In this document: positions 1 to 9,011 of the stretch, one piece after another
How positions within the stretch are numbered: position 1 is the first letter of the stretch
Layout of the letters: each line of letters opens with the position of its first letter
Source of the DNA: JBOFOR01 sp051659545
GTDB lineage: Bacteria; Bacillota; Clostridia; Peptostreptococcales; Peptostreptococcaceae
Direction of reading: 5' to 3'
DNA length: 64,000 nucleotides
NCBI RefSeq assembly: GCF_051659545.1
Contig: NZ_JBOFOR010000234.1
Coordinates: 1 to 64,000 of the forward strand
The notes under the pieces: generated by a model
Database searches by the model: none
What the model was told of the DNA's origin: nothing
What the model saw: only the letters and a program-made list of their open reading frames with translations
Program-made: the position numbers and the translations under genes

Positions 1-824
1 TCAAATCCTAGATTTTCTAATGCACTATTTGCATTGTATTGTAAATAGTTTATAACTTCCTCTTCTAGTCCACTCTCTTTGTATATACATCTAGTATAGT
101 TTATTTCATTTTCCATAAGACTAGCTAAAATCTGGTACATACTATCCTTTAATTTTAATTGTTCTTTTTTATTAAAAGAATTATATATTTCTTGTGCTAA
201 AAGTCCTATATATTTTCCGTGTAAGGATTCATCTCTAAGTATAAGAGATATTATCTCTCCACTTGCTACCATCTTTCCTTGTCCTGCTAAGTATAGAGGA
301 TAGAAAAACCCTGAGTAAAATAAAAAGCTTTCTAAAAATACACTAGTAACCATAGATAAATATAAGCTTCTCGTATCTTCAGTATTTTCATACTGAGCTA
401 AAACTAATTCAGCTTTTCTTTGTAAAGTAGGTTCTGTTTCTATCCATTTAAATAATTCATCTATTTCTTCATTTGATAATAGTGTCATAAATATAGAAGA
501 ATAACTTTTAGCATGAATTTCTTCCATAGTTCCCATAAAAGATAATACTGCTTTCCTTTGGAAATTATCTGTTAAAGACATCATGGATGGTATTCCTTCA
601 TTACCTTGTTTAGTATCTAATAAAGTTAATCCTGCCAATACTTTTTTGTATAGATCTTTTTCTTTCATACCTAATTCATTCCATACCTTAATATCTTTTG
701 AAACTGATATCTCCTCTGGTAGCCAAAATTGTTTTACATTCTGCTCCCAAAATGCCTGTGTAAAATTATCATCTTCTTTATTCCAATTTACAGCCTTGTG
801 TATTTTATCTAATTTAAATGTCAT
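1..824 (-). CDS. nrdF: Class Ib ribonucleotide reductase beta subunit NrdF (3' end outside window)
   Basis: The small subunit makes the metal-tyrosyl radical used by NrdE to reduce ribonucleotides. Only the first 274 codons are in the window; the gene continues past base 1. The start ATG (824-822) has an AGGAGG site 7 bases upstream. Family ligands are visible: Asp70 in LLDTKQ, the ExxH pair Glu101/His104, the radical Tyr108 in HAKSYS, and the later DESLHG motif (ExxxH type). It begins 12 bases after nrdE, so the two form one operon. No nrdI lies between or upstream, although class Ib enzymes loaded with manganese need NrdI; it must be elsewhere if present. NrdF is favoured over NrdB from the sequence around the ligands and from the partner. 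Confidence 0.95.
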   Translation of the reverse strand, partial: MTFKLDKIHKAVNWNKEDDNFTQAFWEQNVKQFWLPEEISVSKDIKVWNELGMKEKDLYKKVLAGLTLLDTKQGNEGIPSMMSLTDNFQRKAVLSFMGTMEEIHAKSYSSIFMTLLSNEEIDELFKWIETEPTLQRKAELVLAQYENTEDTRSLYLSMVTSVFLESFLFYSGFFYPLYLAGQGKMVASGEIISLILRDESLHGKYIGLLAQEIYNSFNKKEQLKLKDSMYQILASLMENEINYTRCIYKESGLEEEVINYLQYNANSALENLGF

Positions 825-836
825 CTCTCCATCCTC

Positions 837-2936
837 CTATACTGAACACACTAAACATTCATTATCTTCTCTTGTAAGTTTTGTTCTCGTGTAATATAAA
901 CTCTTTAATCCTTTTTTGTACGCATATATATAAAGCTTGGCTATATCTCTAGTTGTTTTTTCATCCGTTACAAACAGTGTTGTAGATATACCTTGGTCAA
1001 TATGTTGTTGAACCGTTGCCACTATATCTATAACTTTTCTCATATCCATTCTGTAAGCTGACTGATAATATAACATATTTTCATTAGTTAAAAATGGCAT
1101 TGGATAAATTGTAGTTGAATCACCATAAGTTCTCACTTCTACTACTTCTGTAATTGGCATTATACTTGAAGTTGCATTTTGAACATAACTAATACTTTGT
1201 GTTGGTGCTATTGCAGTTAAGTATGCATTGTATATACCCTTTTCTTTTACTTCATCTAGTAAGCTTGTCCAGTCATCAATTGTAGGTATATAAATTCCAT
1301 CAAATAAAGCTTTAACTTTATCTAATTTTGGTAAATATGAATTTGTATAATATCTAGAAAGTATGCTACTATCCTTGCATTTTGTATATTCAGATTTTTC
1401 AAAGCCTTCAAATGCTTTATTTTTTTCTATTGCTATTTTCATAGATGATTTGATTGCATAGTATCTAATCATAGCAAAAAATACATTACAAAAATCTATA
1501 GCTTCTTCTGATGTATATAAAATATCCTCTCTTACTAAATAACCATGTAAATTCATAGCCCCTAGACCTATTGAATGAGATTTTTCATTTCCGTTTTTTA
1601 CTGTTGGTACTTTTTCAATATCTGTATTATCTGATACAAAAGTCAGCGCTTTAATTGCTGTGTCTACTGTACCTTCAATATCCTTATTATCCATAACATT
1701 TGCTATGTTTAGTGAACCTAGGTTGCAACTTATATCTTGTCCCCAATTATTCACACCAGCATAACCTTCTATTTGTGATGGTATTTGGTACTGTAATATT
1801 TCACAACATAAGTTTGACATCTTTATATTTCCAATATCTTTTAACATATGTTCTTTGTTGGCTCTATCTATAAATAAAACATAAGGATATCCACTTTCTT
1901 GTTGCATTTGTGCTATTTTTGTTAATAACTTTCTTGGATTTATTTCTTTCTTTTTGATGTCTACATCTTGTGCTAACTTAGCATACCACTCATCCATGCT
2001 TATTTCATCTAAGTGAACTCCATATTTTTTATATACTGACTGTGGATAAAAAGCATATCCTACTTCATTCTTTTCTGCTATTTCCATAAATTTATCAGGT
2101 ATTATCGCACCTAATGCTAATGAGGATAATCTTACTTTTTCATCTGCATTTATCTTTTTAGTATCTAAGAAATTTTCAAATTCAGGATGTAAAACAGATA
2201 AATATACTGCACCTGCCCCTTGTCTTGCTCCCATTTGATTAAAATAACTAAATGACTGTTCTAACATTTTTGCTACACCAATTACACCACCAGCTACTCC
2301 TTCAATACCTTTAATGGCTTCACCTGAGGCTCTAAGTTTAGTTAAATTTAATGCAACTCCTCCACCTATTTTAGATAAGTAGTTTGCGGAAGATACTGCA
2401 TAAGATATCCCTTCTGTACTATCTTCAACTGACATTAAAAAACAAGATACCATTTCTCCAGCTCTTTCTCTTCCTGCATTTAAAAATGTAGGTGTTGCTG
2501 GTTGGAATTCTTGTTTAACTAATTTTTTAGCTAAGTTAAGTGTTAATTCTTCATTTCCATCTCCTAATGCTAATGATACTATTAAAACTTTGTCGTTGTA
2601 GGTTTCTAATATTTCTTTTCCGTCATCGCTTTTTAGTGCATAGTTTTGGTAAAACTTATTTGCACTCATATATGATTGAAACTTAAAATCATAGTTCTTT
2701 ATATCTTCGTATAGTTTCTTTATAAAATCTAAACTGTATTTATCTATTATTTCTTTAGAGTAATATTTATTAACTACTAGATACTCTAATTTTTCTTCTA
2801 TGCTATTAAATACTCTTAATCTAGGAGTTATGTATTCTTTTATATAACTTTCTAGAGCGAGTTTGTCCTTTTCTAGTTGGTATTTTCCTTCTTTATTTTT
2901 TATAATTACTTGATTATTTAGTTCTACCCAATTCAT
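837..2936 (-). CDS. nrdE: Class Ib ribonucleotide reductase alpha subunit NrdE
   Basis: The catalytic subunit converts ribonucleoside diphosphates to deoxy forms in the cytoplasm. It is 699 residues, the usual length of NrdE, and lacks the N-terminal ATP-cone found in class Ia enzymes. The active-site cysteine is at Cys165 (VSCFLMS), the Asn375-Cys377-Glu379 triad is in NLCCEI, and the C-terminal redox pair is Cys694/Cys697 (CLVC). The second cysteine at 378 beside the radical cysteine is a small departure from the common NLCSEI. The start follows AAAGGTGGG. The gene is first in the nrdEF operon and sits under two NrdR boxes. Confidence 0.96.
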   Translation of the reverse strand: MNWVELNNQVIIKNKEGKYQLEKDKLALESYIKEYITPRLRVFNSIEEKLEYLVVNKYYSKEIIDKYSLDFIKKLYEDIKNYDFKFQSYMSANKFYQNYALKSDDGKEILETYNDKVLIVSLALGDGNEELTLNLAKKLVKQEFQPATPTFLNAGRERAGEMVSCFLMSVEDSTEGISYAVSSANYLSKIGGGVALNLTKLRASGEAIKGIEGVAGGVIGVAKMLEQSFSYFNQMGARQGAGAVYLSVLHPEFENFLDTKKINADEKVRLSSLALGAIIPDKFMEIAEKNEVGYAFYPQSVYKKYGVHLDEISMDEWYAKLAQDVDIKKKEINPRKLLTKIAQMQQESGYPYVLFIDRANKEHMLKDIGNIKMSNLCCEILQYQIPSQIEGYAGVNNWGQDISCNLGSLNIANVMDNKDIEGTVDTAIKALTFVSDNTDIEKVPTVKNGNEKSHSIGLGAMNLHGYLVREDILYTSEEAIDFCNVFFAMIRYYAIKSSMKIAIEKNKAFEGFEKSEYTKCKDSSILSRYYTNSYLPKLDKVKALFDGIYIPTIDDWTSLLDEVKEKGIYNAYLTAIAPTQSISYVQNATSSIMPITEVVEVRTYGDSTTIYPMPFLTNENMLYYQSAYRMDMRKVIDIVATVQQHIDQGISTTLFVTDEKTTRDIAKLYIYAYKKGLKSLYYTRTKLTREDNECLVCSV

Positions 2937-2963
2937 AAGTTCCCACCTTTAGCTTTATAATAA

Positions 2964-3010
2964 ATACTGTATATAGTCCTTTTCATTTTTTTAAATACTA
3001 TATATTGTAT
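2964..3010 (-). promoter_or_regulatory. Tandem NrdR boxes in the nrdEF promoter
   Basis: Two 16-base palindromes match the NrdR box core CwATATwG: 2995-3010 (ATACTATATATTGTAT on the plus strand, a perfect core) and 2964-2979 (ATACTGTATATAGTCC, one core change). Their centres are 31 bases apart, three helical turns, which is the normal NrdR arrangement. A -10-like TATTAT lies at 2962-2957, so the proximal box overlaps the promoter region. NrdR is a zinc-ATP-cone repressor of ribonucleotide reductase genes; its gene is not in the window. Confidence 0.85.
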
Positions 3011-3112
3011 ATACACTAATTTATCTAGTTTTAAACTTATTATTAACATAGTATTTTTTTAATCTTAGTAAACCTACATTATTACTTATCTACAGACTAA
3101 AGTTTTATAAAT

Positions 3113-3146
3113 AAAAATATACTAACTTGTAAGCTAGTATATTTTT
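3113..3146 (-). terminator. Terminator after the VWA/metallopeptidase gene
   Basis: A 12-base perfect stem (3113-3124 with 3135-3146) has a 10-base loop and U-rich arms on both strands. It lies 17 bases beyond the stop of the minus-strand gene ending at 3164. Confidence 0.8.
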
Positions 3147-3163
3147 ATTCCAATATTAGATTT

Positions 3164-4573
3164 TTATAAAATTGGTGCTTGGTTGTTCATTGAATATCCA
3201 TCATCCCTAATATCATTCATGTCTACTATCTCGTCTTTTGCTTTAACCTTACTAAGTTTTTTAACTGCCCCATAAGGTTCTCTTAGCGAAAGTTTGTCTC
3301 CTCTTCCAGAAATAACCCATAAGATTTTGTAGCCTCTAGGTACTACTTGCAGTTTATCTTCACCTTTTCCATCAGTAAAATATACTAATAAGTTAGTTTT
3401 TTTATTATTAGCGTATTCAAATACTGGAGAAAATTTAGTTCCACCTCTTACATTAGGTCTCTCTTTTATATCTTTTATAGACTTTGCTTTATATACACGC
3501 TTGATTTCATTATCACATTCTATAATAGTTATTTCATGATTGTAGTTTTTTACTATATTAAGAACTTCCTTAATAGCTTGTTTGAATTCCTCATCACTAA
3601 TACTTCCACTTGTATCAATTGCAACAGCTATTTCTGCTTTATGTCCTCTAAGCTCTCCTCTTAAATCTAATCTATTTGGTTGTCTTCTATTTCTTCTCGT
3701 TATGGTTTTTTTCTTATTACTTTCAATAGTTCCCATTAGCTTTTTAAGGTATAAATTCCAAGGCAATTCTCCCTTACTATTTTTTAGAGATGAAATTAAA
3801 GTTCCCACATAGTCTGGAATTGTTCCTTTTTGAGAAAGCTCGCTAACTTTTTCAGTAAATTCTCTAAGAGTTTTTTCATCTATATCGCTAGAATCTTCCC
3901 ATATATCATGAGTGTTTTCTGGGTTAAACTTAGTTTCTATATCCTCATTTATATTACTATCATCTTCTTCGCCTTCTTCATCATACTCTTGTAAATCTAG
4001 TTCAGTTTGAATCTTTCTTAAATAGTATTCAAACGTTTCATAGTGCTCTAACTTTAAATTATAGTGTGAGTTTACATATTCTAATGTAATTGCATAAGGT
4101 GGTAAATAATCTAAATAATTGTTTACTACTATATCCATAGCCATATTTATGGCTAATGTACTATATCTTCCCTTTAATGCTTTTGCTCTTATTAAATGCA
4201 TAGACAGTACATGAAGAATTTCATGCTTAATTGTACTTTCCATTTGTTTTATATTAAGATTCAAGAATATTAACGGATTAAAATATATAACATACTTTGC
4301 TCCTTTAAAATTTACAGAGGTAGGGCTACTTATATCAAATCTAATATCTCTTCCCATTTGGAATAAAAAATAACCATAAAAATTATCTTTATCTTCCATA
4401 AGACTTAGATTAACTTTGTCTACAAGTCTAAAAAACTCATTTTTAAAATCTTGCGGTATATCTACCTCAAACTCTTTTCCTTTATGATTTGCTTTTAATG
4501 TAGCATAAACATTAACTATTTCTTCCGCCTTCTCAGAAAGGACTCTTACTTGTTTATTAAAATTACCTTCCAT
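3164..4573 (-). CDS. VWA-like domain protein with N-terminal HExxH metallopeptidase-like domain
   Basis: This 469-residue protein resembles the DUF2201 type: a putative metallopeptidase domain with HEILH at 117-121 and a second conserved stretch around AMDIVVNN (145-152), an acidic low-complexity linker (about 191-230), and a C-terminal VWA-like domain with the MIDAS start DTSGS at 320-324. It has no signal peptide, so it is probably cytoplasmic. It begins 3 bases after the MoxR-type ATPase and is last in the three-gene operon. MoxR ATPases typically work with VWA proteins as chaperone or remodelling pairs that load cofactors or activate complexes. The target here is not known, and a role in proteolysis is not shown by the sequence. 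Confidence 0.85.
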   Translation of the reverse strand: MEGNFNKQVRVLSEKAEEIVNVYATLKANHKGKEFEVDIPQDFKNEFFRLVDKVNLSLMEDKDNFYGYFLFQMGRDIRFDISSPTSVNFKGAKYVIYFNPLIFLNLNIKQMESTIKHEILHVLSMHLIRAKALKGRYSTLAINMAMDIVVNNYLDYLPPYAITLEYVNSHYNLKLEHYETFEYYLRKIQTELDLQEYDEEGEEDDSNINEDIETKFNPENTHDIWEDSSDIDEKTLREFTEKVSELSQKGTIPDYVGTLISSLKNSKGELPWNLYLKKLMGTIESNKKKTITRRNRRQPNRLDLRGELRGHKAEIAVAIDTSGSISDEEFKQAIKEVLNIVKNYNHEITIIECDNEIKRVYKAKSIKDIKERPNVRGGTKFSPVFEYANNKKTNLLVYFTDGKGEDKLQVVPRGYKILWVISGRGDKLSLREPYGAVKKLSKVKAKDEIVDMNDIRDDGYSMNNQAPIL

Positions 4574-4576
4574 GGC

Positions 4577-5707
4577 TTATCCCCTTATTAAGCTATATGA
4601 TTCAAAATAAGCCTCTACAAAATCTTCATTTTCTATGGCTATTTTATAAACTTCAGTATAGCTATTTTTAATGTCCTTCATGATTCCAACCATTAAGTCT
4701 ACTGGATATGCTTTTAAAAACTCTACTAGCCTATTAATATAGTAACTTGACTCATTATCATAGTTTTTAATATTATTCTCTAAGTTTTTTAGTATGTTTA
4801 TTGCTGATAAATAAAGTCTTGTATGGCTTTCATTTTGTATTTTTTCTATAATTTCTTCATTTAAAGTTTCTTCTATAAAAACATCTTCAAAAGATATTAG
4901 TGGACTACAATCACTTTCTACAAAGCTTATAAATTCTTCTGCTATAACCTTTCCTACATTTCCTTTTATAACATTTAAAAACACCGCTCTAGGTATTGAA
5001 TCCTTTTGTTCTTTATAAATCTTATAGCTTTTTGAAACTCTTTCATAACTTCTCGGAGTAGCCCTTACATCTTCTTCATTTATTTTGTGTAAATACTCTG
5101 GGAAAGTAGAAATAAATTCTATAACTTTTTGTTCAATATCCGCTCCCATTGCCCAGTTTAACCACTGTTTATGATCTGGTTCCATATTTAACCACACAAA
5201 TCTATTTTCTTGGGCTGCATCCATATCTACAACTTGATAATCAAAATCTGAGCCATATTTGCTTGATGGGTTCATAGCAGCTAAAATTTTCACATTCTCA
5301 TTTAAGCTATATCCGTTAATTTCTCTATTTAATATTAAGTTCATAAGTTCTTGCTGTACTGTATGTTCACAACGGTTTATCTCATCTATAAATAAAAGAA
5401 TTTGCTTACCTTTTGAGGTTTCTTCATCTATCTCTCTTAGTTTGTTGTGAACTGCATATACCGTAGCTTTCTTTTCTATTTCTTCTCCATTAGATTTACT
5501 TCCTATATACGTTTCTATAGTTGGAAGTCCACCTATTTCACCTTCTTTAAGAAGGTTTCCATCTATAACTACTAAGCTCCAGTTTTTATCTTTCGCTAGC
5601 TTTTTAGCTAGTGCTGTTTTTCCTATTCCACTTTCTCCAACTACTAAAGGTACTTCACCTGTAGCTAATATTAAGTCAACACTCTTTAATGTATCTATGA
5701 AATTCAT
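4577..5707 (-). CDS. MoxR-family AAA+ ATPase
   Basis: A 376-residue AAA+ protein with Walker A GESGIGKT at 24-31, Walker B LLFIDEIN at 104-111 and a sensor-1 Asn in ILAAMNPSS. The C-terminal region (about 230-376) is helical and specific to this protein. It lies between the repeat protein (12-base gap) and the VWA protein (3-base gap), the standard MoxR-VWA gene pairing. By family it would use ATP hydrolysis to remodel a client complex with its VWA partner. It has no membrane segment. Its client cannot be named from the sequence; the repeat protein next door is the first candidate for an adaptor or substrate. Confidence 0.88.
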   Translation of the reverse strand: MNFIDTLKSVDLILATGEVPLVVGESGIGKTALAKKLAKDKNWSLVVIDGNLLKEGEIGGLPTIETYIGSKSNGEEIEKKATVYAVHNKLREIDEETSKGKQILLFIDEINRCEHTVQQELMNLILNREINGYSLNENVKILAAMNPSSKYGSDFDYQVVDMDAAQENRFVWLNMEPDHKQWLNWAMGADIEQKVIEFISTFPEYLHKINEEDVRATPRSYERVSKSYKIYKEQKDSIPRAVFLNVIKGNVGKVIAEEFISFVESDCSPLISFEDVFIEETLNEEIIEKIQNESHTRLYLSAINILKNLENNIKNYDNESSYYINRLVEFLKAYPVDLMVGIMKDIKNSYTEVYKIAIENEDFVEAYFESYSLIRG

Positions 5708-5719
5708 ATTCTCTCTCTC

Positions 5720-6523
5720 CTACATCATCTTTAGTTTTTCATCTACAGCTATTTTTTTAGCTTTGTTGCTTCCATATTTATATATGAACATTATTTTGTC
5801 TATTGGAATGGTCTTACTATTTCTATCTATAATACTGCAGTTAAAAAAATCTCTAACATATTTTTCTTCAACCTCTTCTTTAGAAAGAGATTCTTTTAGT
5901 ACTTGTTCCAAGTCTTCTTTTGATATTTCTTTTGCTATATATTTAATTGCTAAAATATTTACTTTTAATAGTTCTAGCATTTTATTTTTATCTAAATCAT
6001 ATATAAATCTAATTGCTGCTTCATTATTTTTAATCGCTGCAAGCTCTGCCAAGTGGCTAGGTGTATTTATAAATTTTAGTGCAGTATAATTAATTTTTAC
6101 AGCTTCTTCTTGAACACTTTCATATGGATTTTTTATATATTTTATTGAGTCATAATTTTGTTTCACTGCTAATAATTGTAAATATTCAGTTGGATTTTTG
6201 ACATATTGTATTGCCCATCCTGATTTTTCTATTGCTAGTTTTAGTACTTTATCAGTAGGGTTTTTTATATATTCTAGGGTGCTCCACCCTGAATTTACAG
6301 CTTTTATCATCATTTCTTCTGTTGGATTATCTACATATTTAATTGCTCTAGTATTATTGTTTACCGCTAACTCTTCCATTTCTCTGGTTGGATTTTTTAT
6401 ATATTCTAATGTTAGTCCATTTTTTTTAATAGCTAACAATTTCATTTCCTCTGTTGGATTATTTACAGTTGATATAATATTAGGATTATTTTTTATCATT
6501 TCTAGTATTTTTGTCTCTTCCAT
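5720..6523 (-). CDS. Protein of seven 22-residue repeats, in operon with MoxR-VWA pair
   Basis: A 267-residue soluble protein. Residues 22-175 are seven tandem repeats of exactly 22 residues, each opening with NPT (or a variant such as NPY or TPS) followed by a helix, an Ala-(Ile/Val) pair, and ending in a hydrophobic-aromatic (Tyr/Phe)-(Ile/Val) pair. The regular pattern suggests a two-helix solenoid, somewhat like DUF4116/LRV-type repeats, but no family is recognised with confidence. The last 90 residues are not repetitive. It is the first gene of the operon with the MoxR ATPase and VWA protein. A scaffold or adaptor role is an inference from the solenoid form and the neighbours. Confidence 0.8.
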   Translation of the reverse strand: MEETKILEMIKNNPNIISTVNNPTEEMKLLAIKKNGLTLEYIKNPTREMEELAVNNNTRAIKYVDNPTEEMMIKAVNSGWSTLEYIKNPTDKVLKLAIEKSGWAIQYVKNPTEYLQLLAVKQNYDSIKYIKNPYESVQEEAVKINYTALKFINTPSHLAELAAIKNNEAAIRFIYDLDKNKMLELLKVNILAIKYIAKEISKEDLEQVLKESLSKEEVEEKYVRDFFNCSIIDRNSKTIPIDKIMFIYKYGSNKAKKIAVDEKLKMM

Positions 6524-6687
6524 AATATCACTTTCTTTCTATTCTTATTATTATTTTGTTGTAATTATAGCTTATTATAATTAATATACTTTTTTTATCA
6601 ATTTAAACAGCATAATTATACCAACATTAACTTTATACCCATTAATGCTTTATACAGACATAATATGATAAATTTTTTCAATAAAAT

Positions 6688-6730
6688 AAATCCCATGTAT
6701 ATTGATTAAAGTTCAATATACATGGGATTT
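6688..6730 (-). terminator. Terminator after the seven-gene PTS/peptidase operon
   Basis: A perfect 18-base stem (6688-6705 with 6713-6730) with a 7-base loop lies 6 bases beyond the stop of the patB-like gene. A U-rich tail follows on the minus strand. Confidence 0.9.
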
Positions 6731-6736
6731 ACATTT

Positions 6737-7924
6737 TTAACAGCAAATACTTTTATAAGTATTTTTAATTCTACTTAAAGCTTCATTTAATGTTTCTTTA
6801 GAACATCCTATATTAAGACGGATGAAACCTTCTCCATCTTGTACAAAATAACTTCCTACTACCATAGTTAAATTTGCAATTTGGAAAAATTCTTTAGATT
6901 CTTCTTCATTCTTAAATACATCTCTTACATCTATCCAAGCTAAGAAAGAAGAGTCAGATTTCATAACTTTTGCTTTTGGCATATACTTTTCGAAAAAGTC
7001 GTAAACAATTTCAAAATTACTTTCTACGTAATCAGTCATCTCGTCTAACCATTTTTCACTTTCATTATATGCTGCCACAATAGCCGGAATAGCAAATACA
7101 TTTGGTGAAGTTATTGAGTTACTTTTTAGTTTTTCTAATAAAGTTTCTCTAACTTTAGTATCTCTTATTACTACATATGATGTTTTCAGTCCACCTAAGT
7201 TAAATCCTTTATTAGGAGATACGCACATTATACTATTTTTATAGATTTCTGGATGAGCATTCCATAAAGATATAAATGTATTACCTTTAAATACTACATC
7301 TCTATGAATTTCATCACTTACTAAAAGTACATTATACTTCAAACATAATTCTGACAATTGATATAGTTCTTCTTTTGTCCATATACGACCAGATGGATTC
7401 TGAGGACTACAGAATATAAATACCTTTATATTACCATCCTTCATTTGGTTTTCCATATCTTCAAAGTCAAGGTAGTATCTGTTATTTTCTAGCTTTAATG
7501 GGCTACAATATAACTTTCTATTGTTGTTTACTACAGCCTCTGCAAAAGGATCATAAGCAGGTGTATTTATTAATACTCCTTCACCTTCTTTAGTATATGC
7601 CTGAACTATATAATGAAGAGTTGAAACCGTACCAAAAGTTAATTTTATCCATTCTTTTTCTATATGAATATCAAATCTTCTTTTGTTCCAATTTATAACA
7701 GCTTCATAAAAGTCGTCTCCTATAAAAGTATAACTATAGTCTCCAACTGATGCTCTTTTTGTGATAGCTTCTTTTATAGCTGGCGCACACTCAAAATCAA
7801 TATCAGCTAAATCCATTGGAATTGCATTTTCATCTAATCCAAATTTTTCTTTAATTACATGGTTGCTCCATTTTCTACAATTACCTTCTTTACGGTTTAA
7901 TACTTTGTCAAAATTATATTCCAT
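6737..7924 (-). CDS. PatB/MalY-family PLP-dependent C-S lyase/aminotransferase
   Basis: A 395-residue fold-type I PLP enzyme of the MalY/PatB group, which includes cystathionine beta-lyases that cleave C-S bonds to give pyruvate, ammonia and a thiol. The PLP lysine is probably Lys239 in SPNKGFNLGG, and Asp204 (VSDEIH) should bind the pyridine nitrogen. The SPQNPSGR motif at 173-180 is also typical. It begins 4 bases after the M24 peptidase and is last of the operon. The position beside two peptidases and a PTS suggests it acts on an amino acid released from an imported conjugate, but that is an inference. An aminotransferase role is not excluded. Confidence 0.87.
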   Translation of the reverse strand: MEYNFDKVLNRKEGNCRKWSNHVIKEKFGLDENAIPMDLADIDFECAPAIKEAITKRASVGDYSYTFIGDDFYEAVINWNKRRFDIHIEKEWIKLTFGTVSTLHYIVQAYTKEGEGVLINTPAYDPFAEAVVNNNRKLYCSPLKLENNRYYLDFEDMENQMKDGNIKVFIFCSPQNPSGRIWTKEELYQLSELCLKYNVLLVSDEIHRDVVFKGNTFISLWNAHPEIYKNSIMCVSPNKGFNLGGLKTSYVVIRDTKVRETLLEKLKSNSITSPNVFAIPAIVAAYNESEKWLDEMTDYVESNFEIVYDFFEKYMPKAKVMKSDSSFLAWIDVRDVFKNEEESKEFFQIANLTMVVGSYFVQDGEGFIRLNIGCSKETLNEALSRIKNTYKSICC

Positions 7925-7928
7925 AGTT

Positions 7929-8999
7929 TTACTCTCCTAATATTATAAAGTCCTTAGATGTCTTATTAAGCGAAACACCTTTTCCATTTATTATGACAAT
8001 ATCGTCCTCTATTCTAACTCCTCCTACATCAGAAATGTAAATGCCTGGCTCACAAGACATTACCATTCCTTCAGTTAGAATATCTTCACTTCTTTGATTA
8101 AGTGTTGGTACTTCTCCATCTCCAAGTCCTATTCCATGACCTAGTCCATGGTTGAAATAATCACCAAATCCATTTTTAGCTATAATATCTCTAGCAATTT
8201 TATCAATATCACTAGCCTTCATACCTTCTTTTATAGCATCTATTGAAGATTGTTGTGCATTTAAAACTACATCATATATTTCTTGGATAATTTTAGGTGG
8301 TTTACCTATAGATATAGTACGAGTCATATCTGATTGATAACCTTGATAAACAACACCAAAATCTATTGTTATAGCTTCATTTTTCTTTAACTTTTTTGTT
8401 GTAGGTCTTCCATGTGGCATTGCTCCTCTTTCACCTGATGCTACTATTGGTTCAAATGACATTCCACTTGCTCCCTTTTTAAGTGCATAGTATTGAATTA
8501 GAGCTGAAACTTCAAGCTCCGTCATGCCTTCTTTTATCTCAGAAATAACCTCGCTAAATACTTCATCTGTAATCTCGCAGGCTTTTTTGATAAGTTCAAT
8601 TTCCTCTTTAGATTTTATAGACCTTACTCTTCCTAACTCATTAGTTATTAAAGTAATATCAAAATCTTCCTTATCTAATTGAATATACTCTTGTATACTC
8701 ATAGCTTGACTCTCTATTGCTAATTTTTTTATATTCAATTCTTTTAATAATTCAATTATGCTTGGCATATAAGAGCCTTGAGGTACAACTAAATTTATAA
8801 ATCCAGATGTTTTTTTATCTGCTTCATCTGTATACCTACCATCTAGAATTTGATATTTCTCTTCTTTGGTAATAAGTATATAGACACCACTACCTGTCAG
8901 TGCTCCTATATATCTTTTATTATTTTTACCTTTGATTAAAAGAGCTTCAACACATCTTTTATCCATTAAATCTATTATTTTTTCTACTCTATTATTCAT
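7929..8999 (-). CDS. M24-family metallopeptidase (Xaa-Pro aminopeptidase type)
   Basis: A 356-residue creatinase/prolidase-fold enzyme. The N-terminal non-catalytic domain covers about 1-125. The pita-bread catalytic domain carries the five expected metal ligands: Asp213 (DFGVVYQG), Asp224 (SDMTRT), His288 (HGLGHGIG), Glu317 (EPGIYI) and Glu331 (VRIEDD). The family removes the residue before proline or cleaves Xaa-Pro dipeptides in the cytoplasm. The start at 8999 has no clear ribosome binding site and is 12 bases from the EIIC stop, so translation may be coupled. It is the sixth gene of the PTS/peptidase operon. Confidence 0.9.
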   Translation of the reverse strand: MNNRVEKIIDLMDKRCVEALLIKGKNNKRYIGALTGSGVYILITKEEKYQILDGRYTDEADKKTSGFINLVVPQGSYMPSIIELLKELNIKKLAIESQAMSIQEYIQLDKEDFDITLITNELGRVRSIKSKEEIELIKKACEITDEVFSEVISEIKEGMTELEVSALIQYYALKKGASGMSFEPIVASGERGAMPHGRPTTKKLKKNEAITIDFGVVYQGYQSDMTRTISIGKPPKIIQEIYDVVLNAQQSSIDAIKEGMKASDIDKIARDIIAKNGFGDYFNHGLGHGIGLGDGEVPTLNQRSEDILTEGMVMSCEPGIYISDVGGVRIEDDIVIINGKGVSLNKTSKDFIILGE

Positions 9000-9011
9000 A
9001 ATTATAAAATA

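Noticed and set aside
583..894. 103-residue open frame on the plus strand
   Set aside because: It is opposite nrdF and the end of nrdE, with no homology or ribosome binding site.
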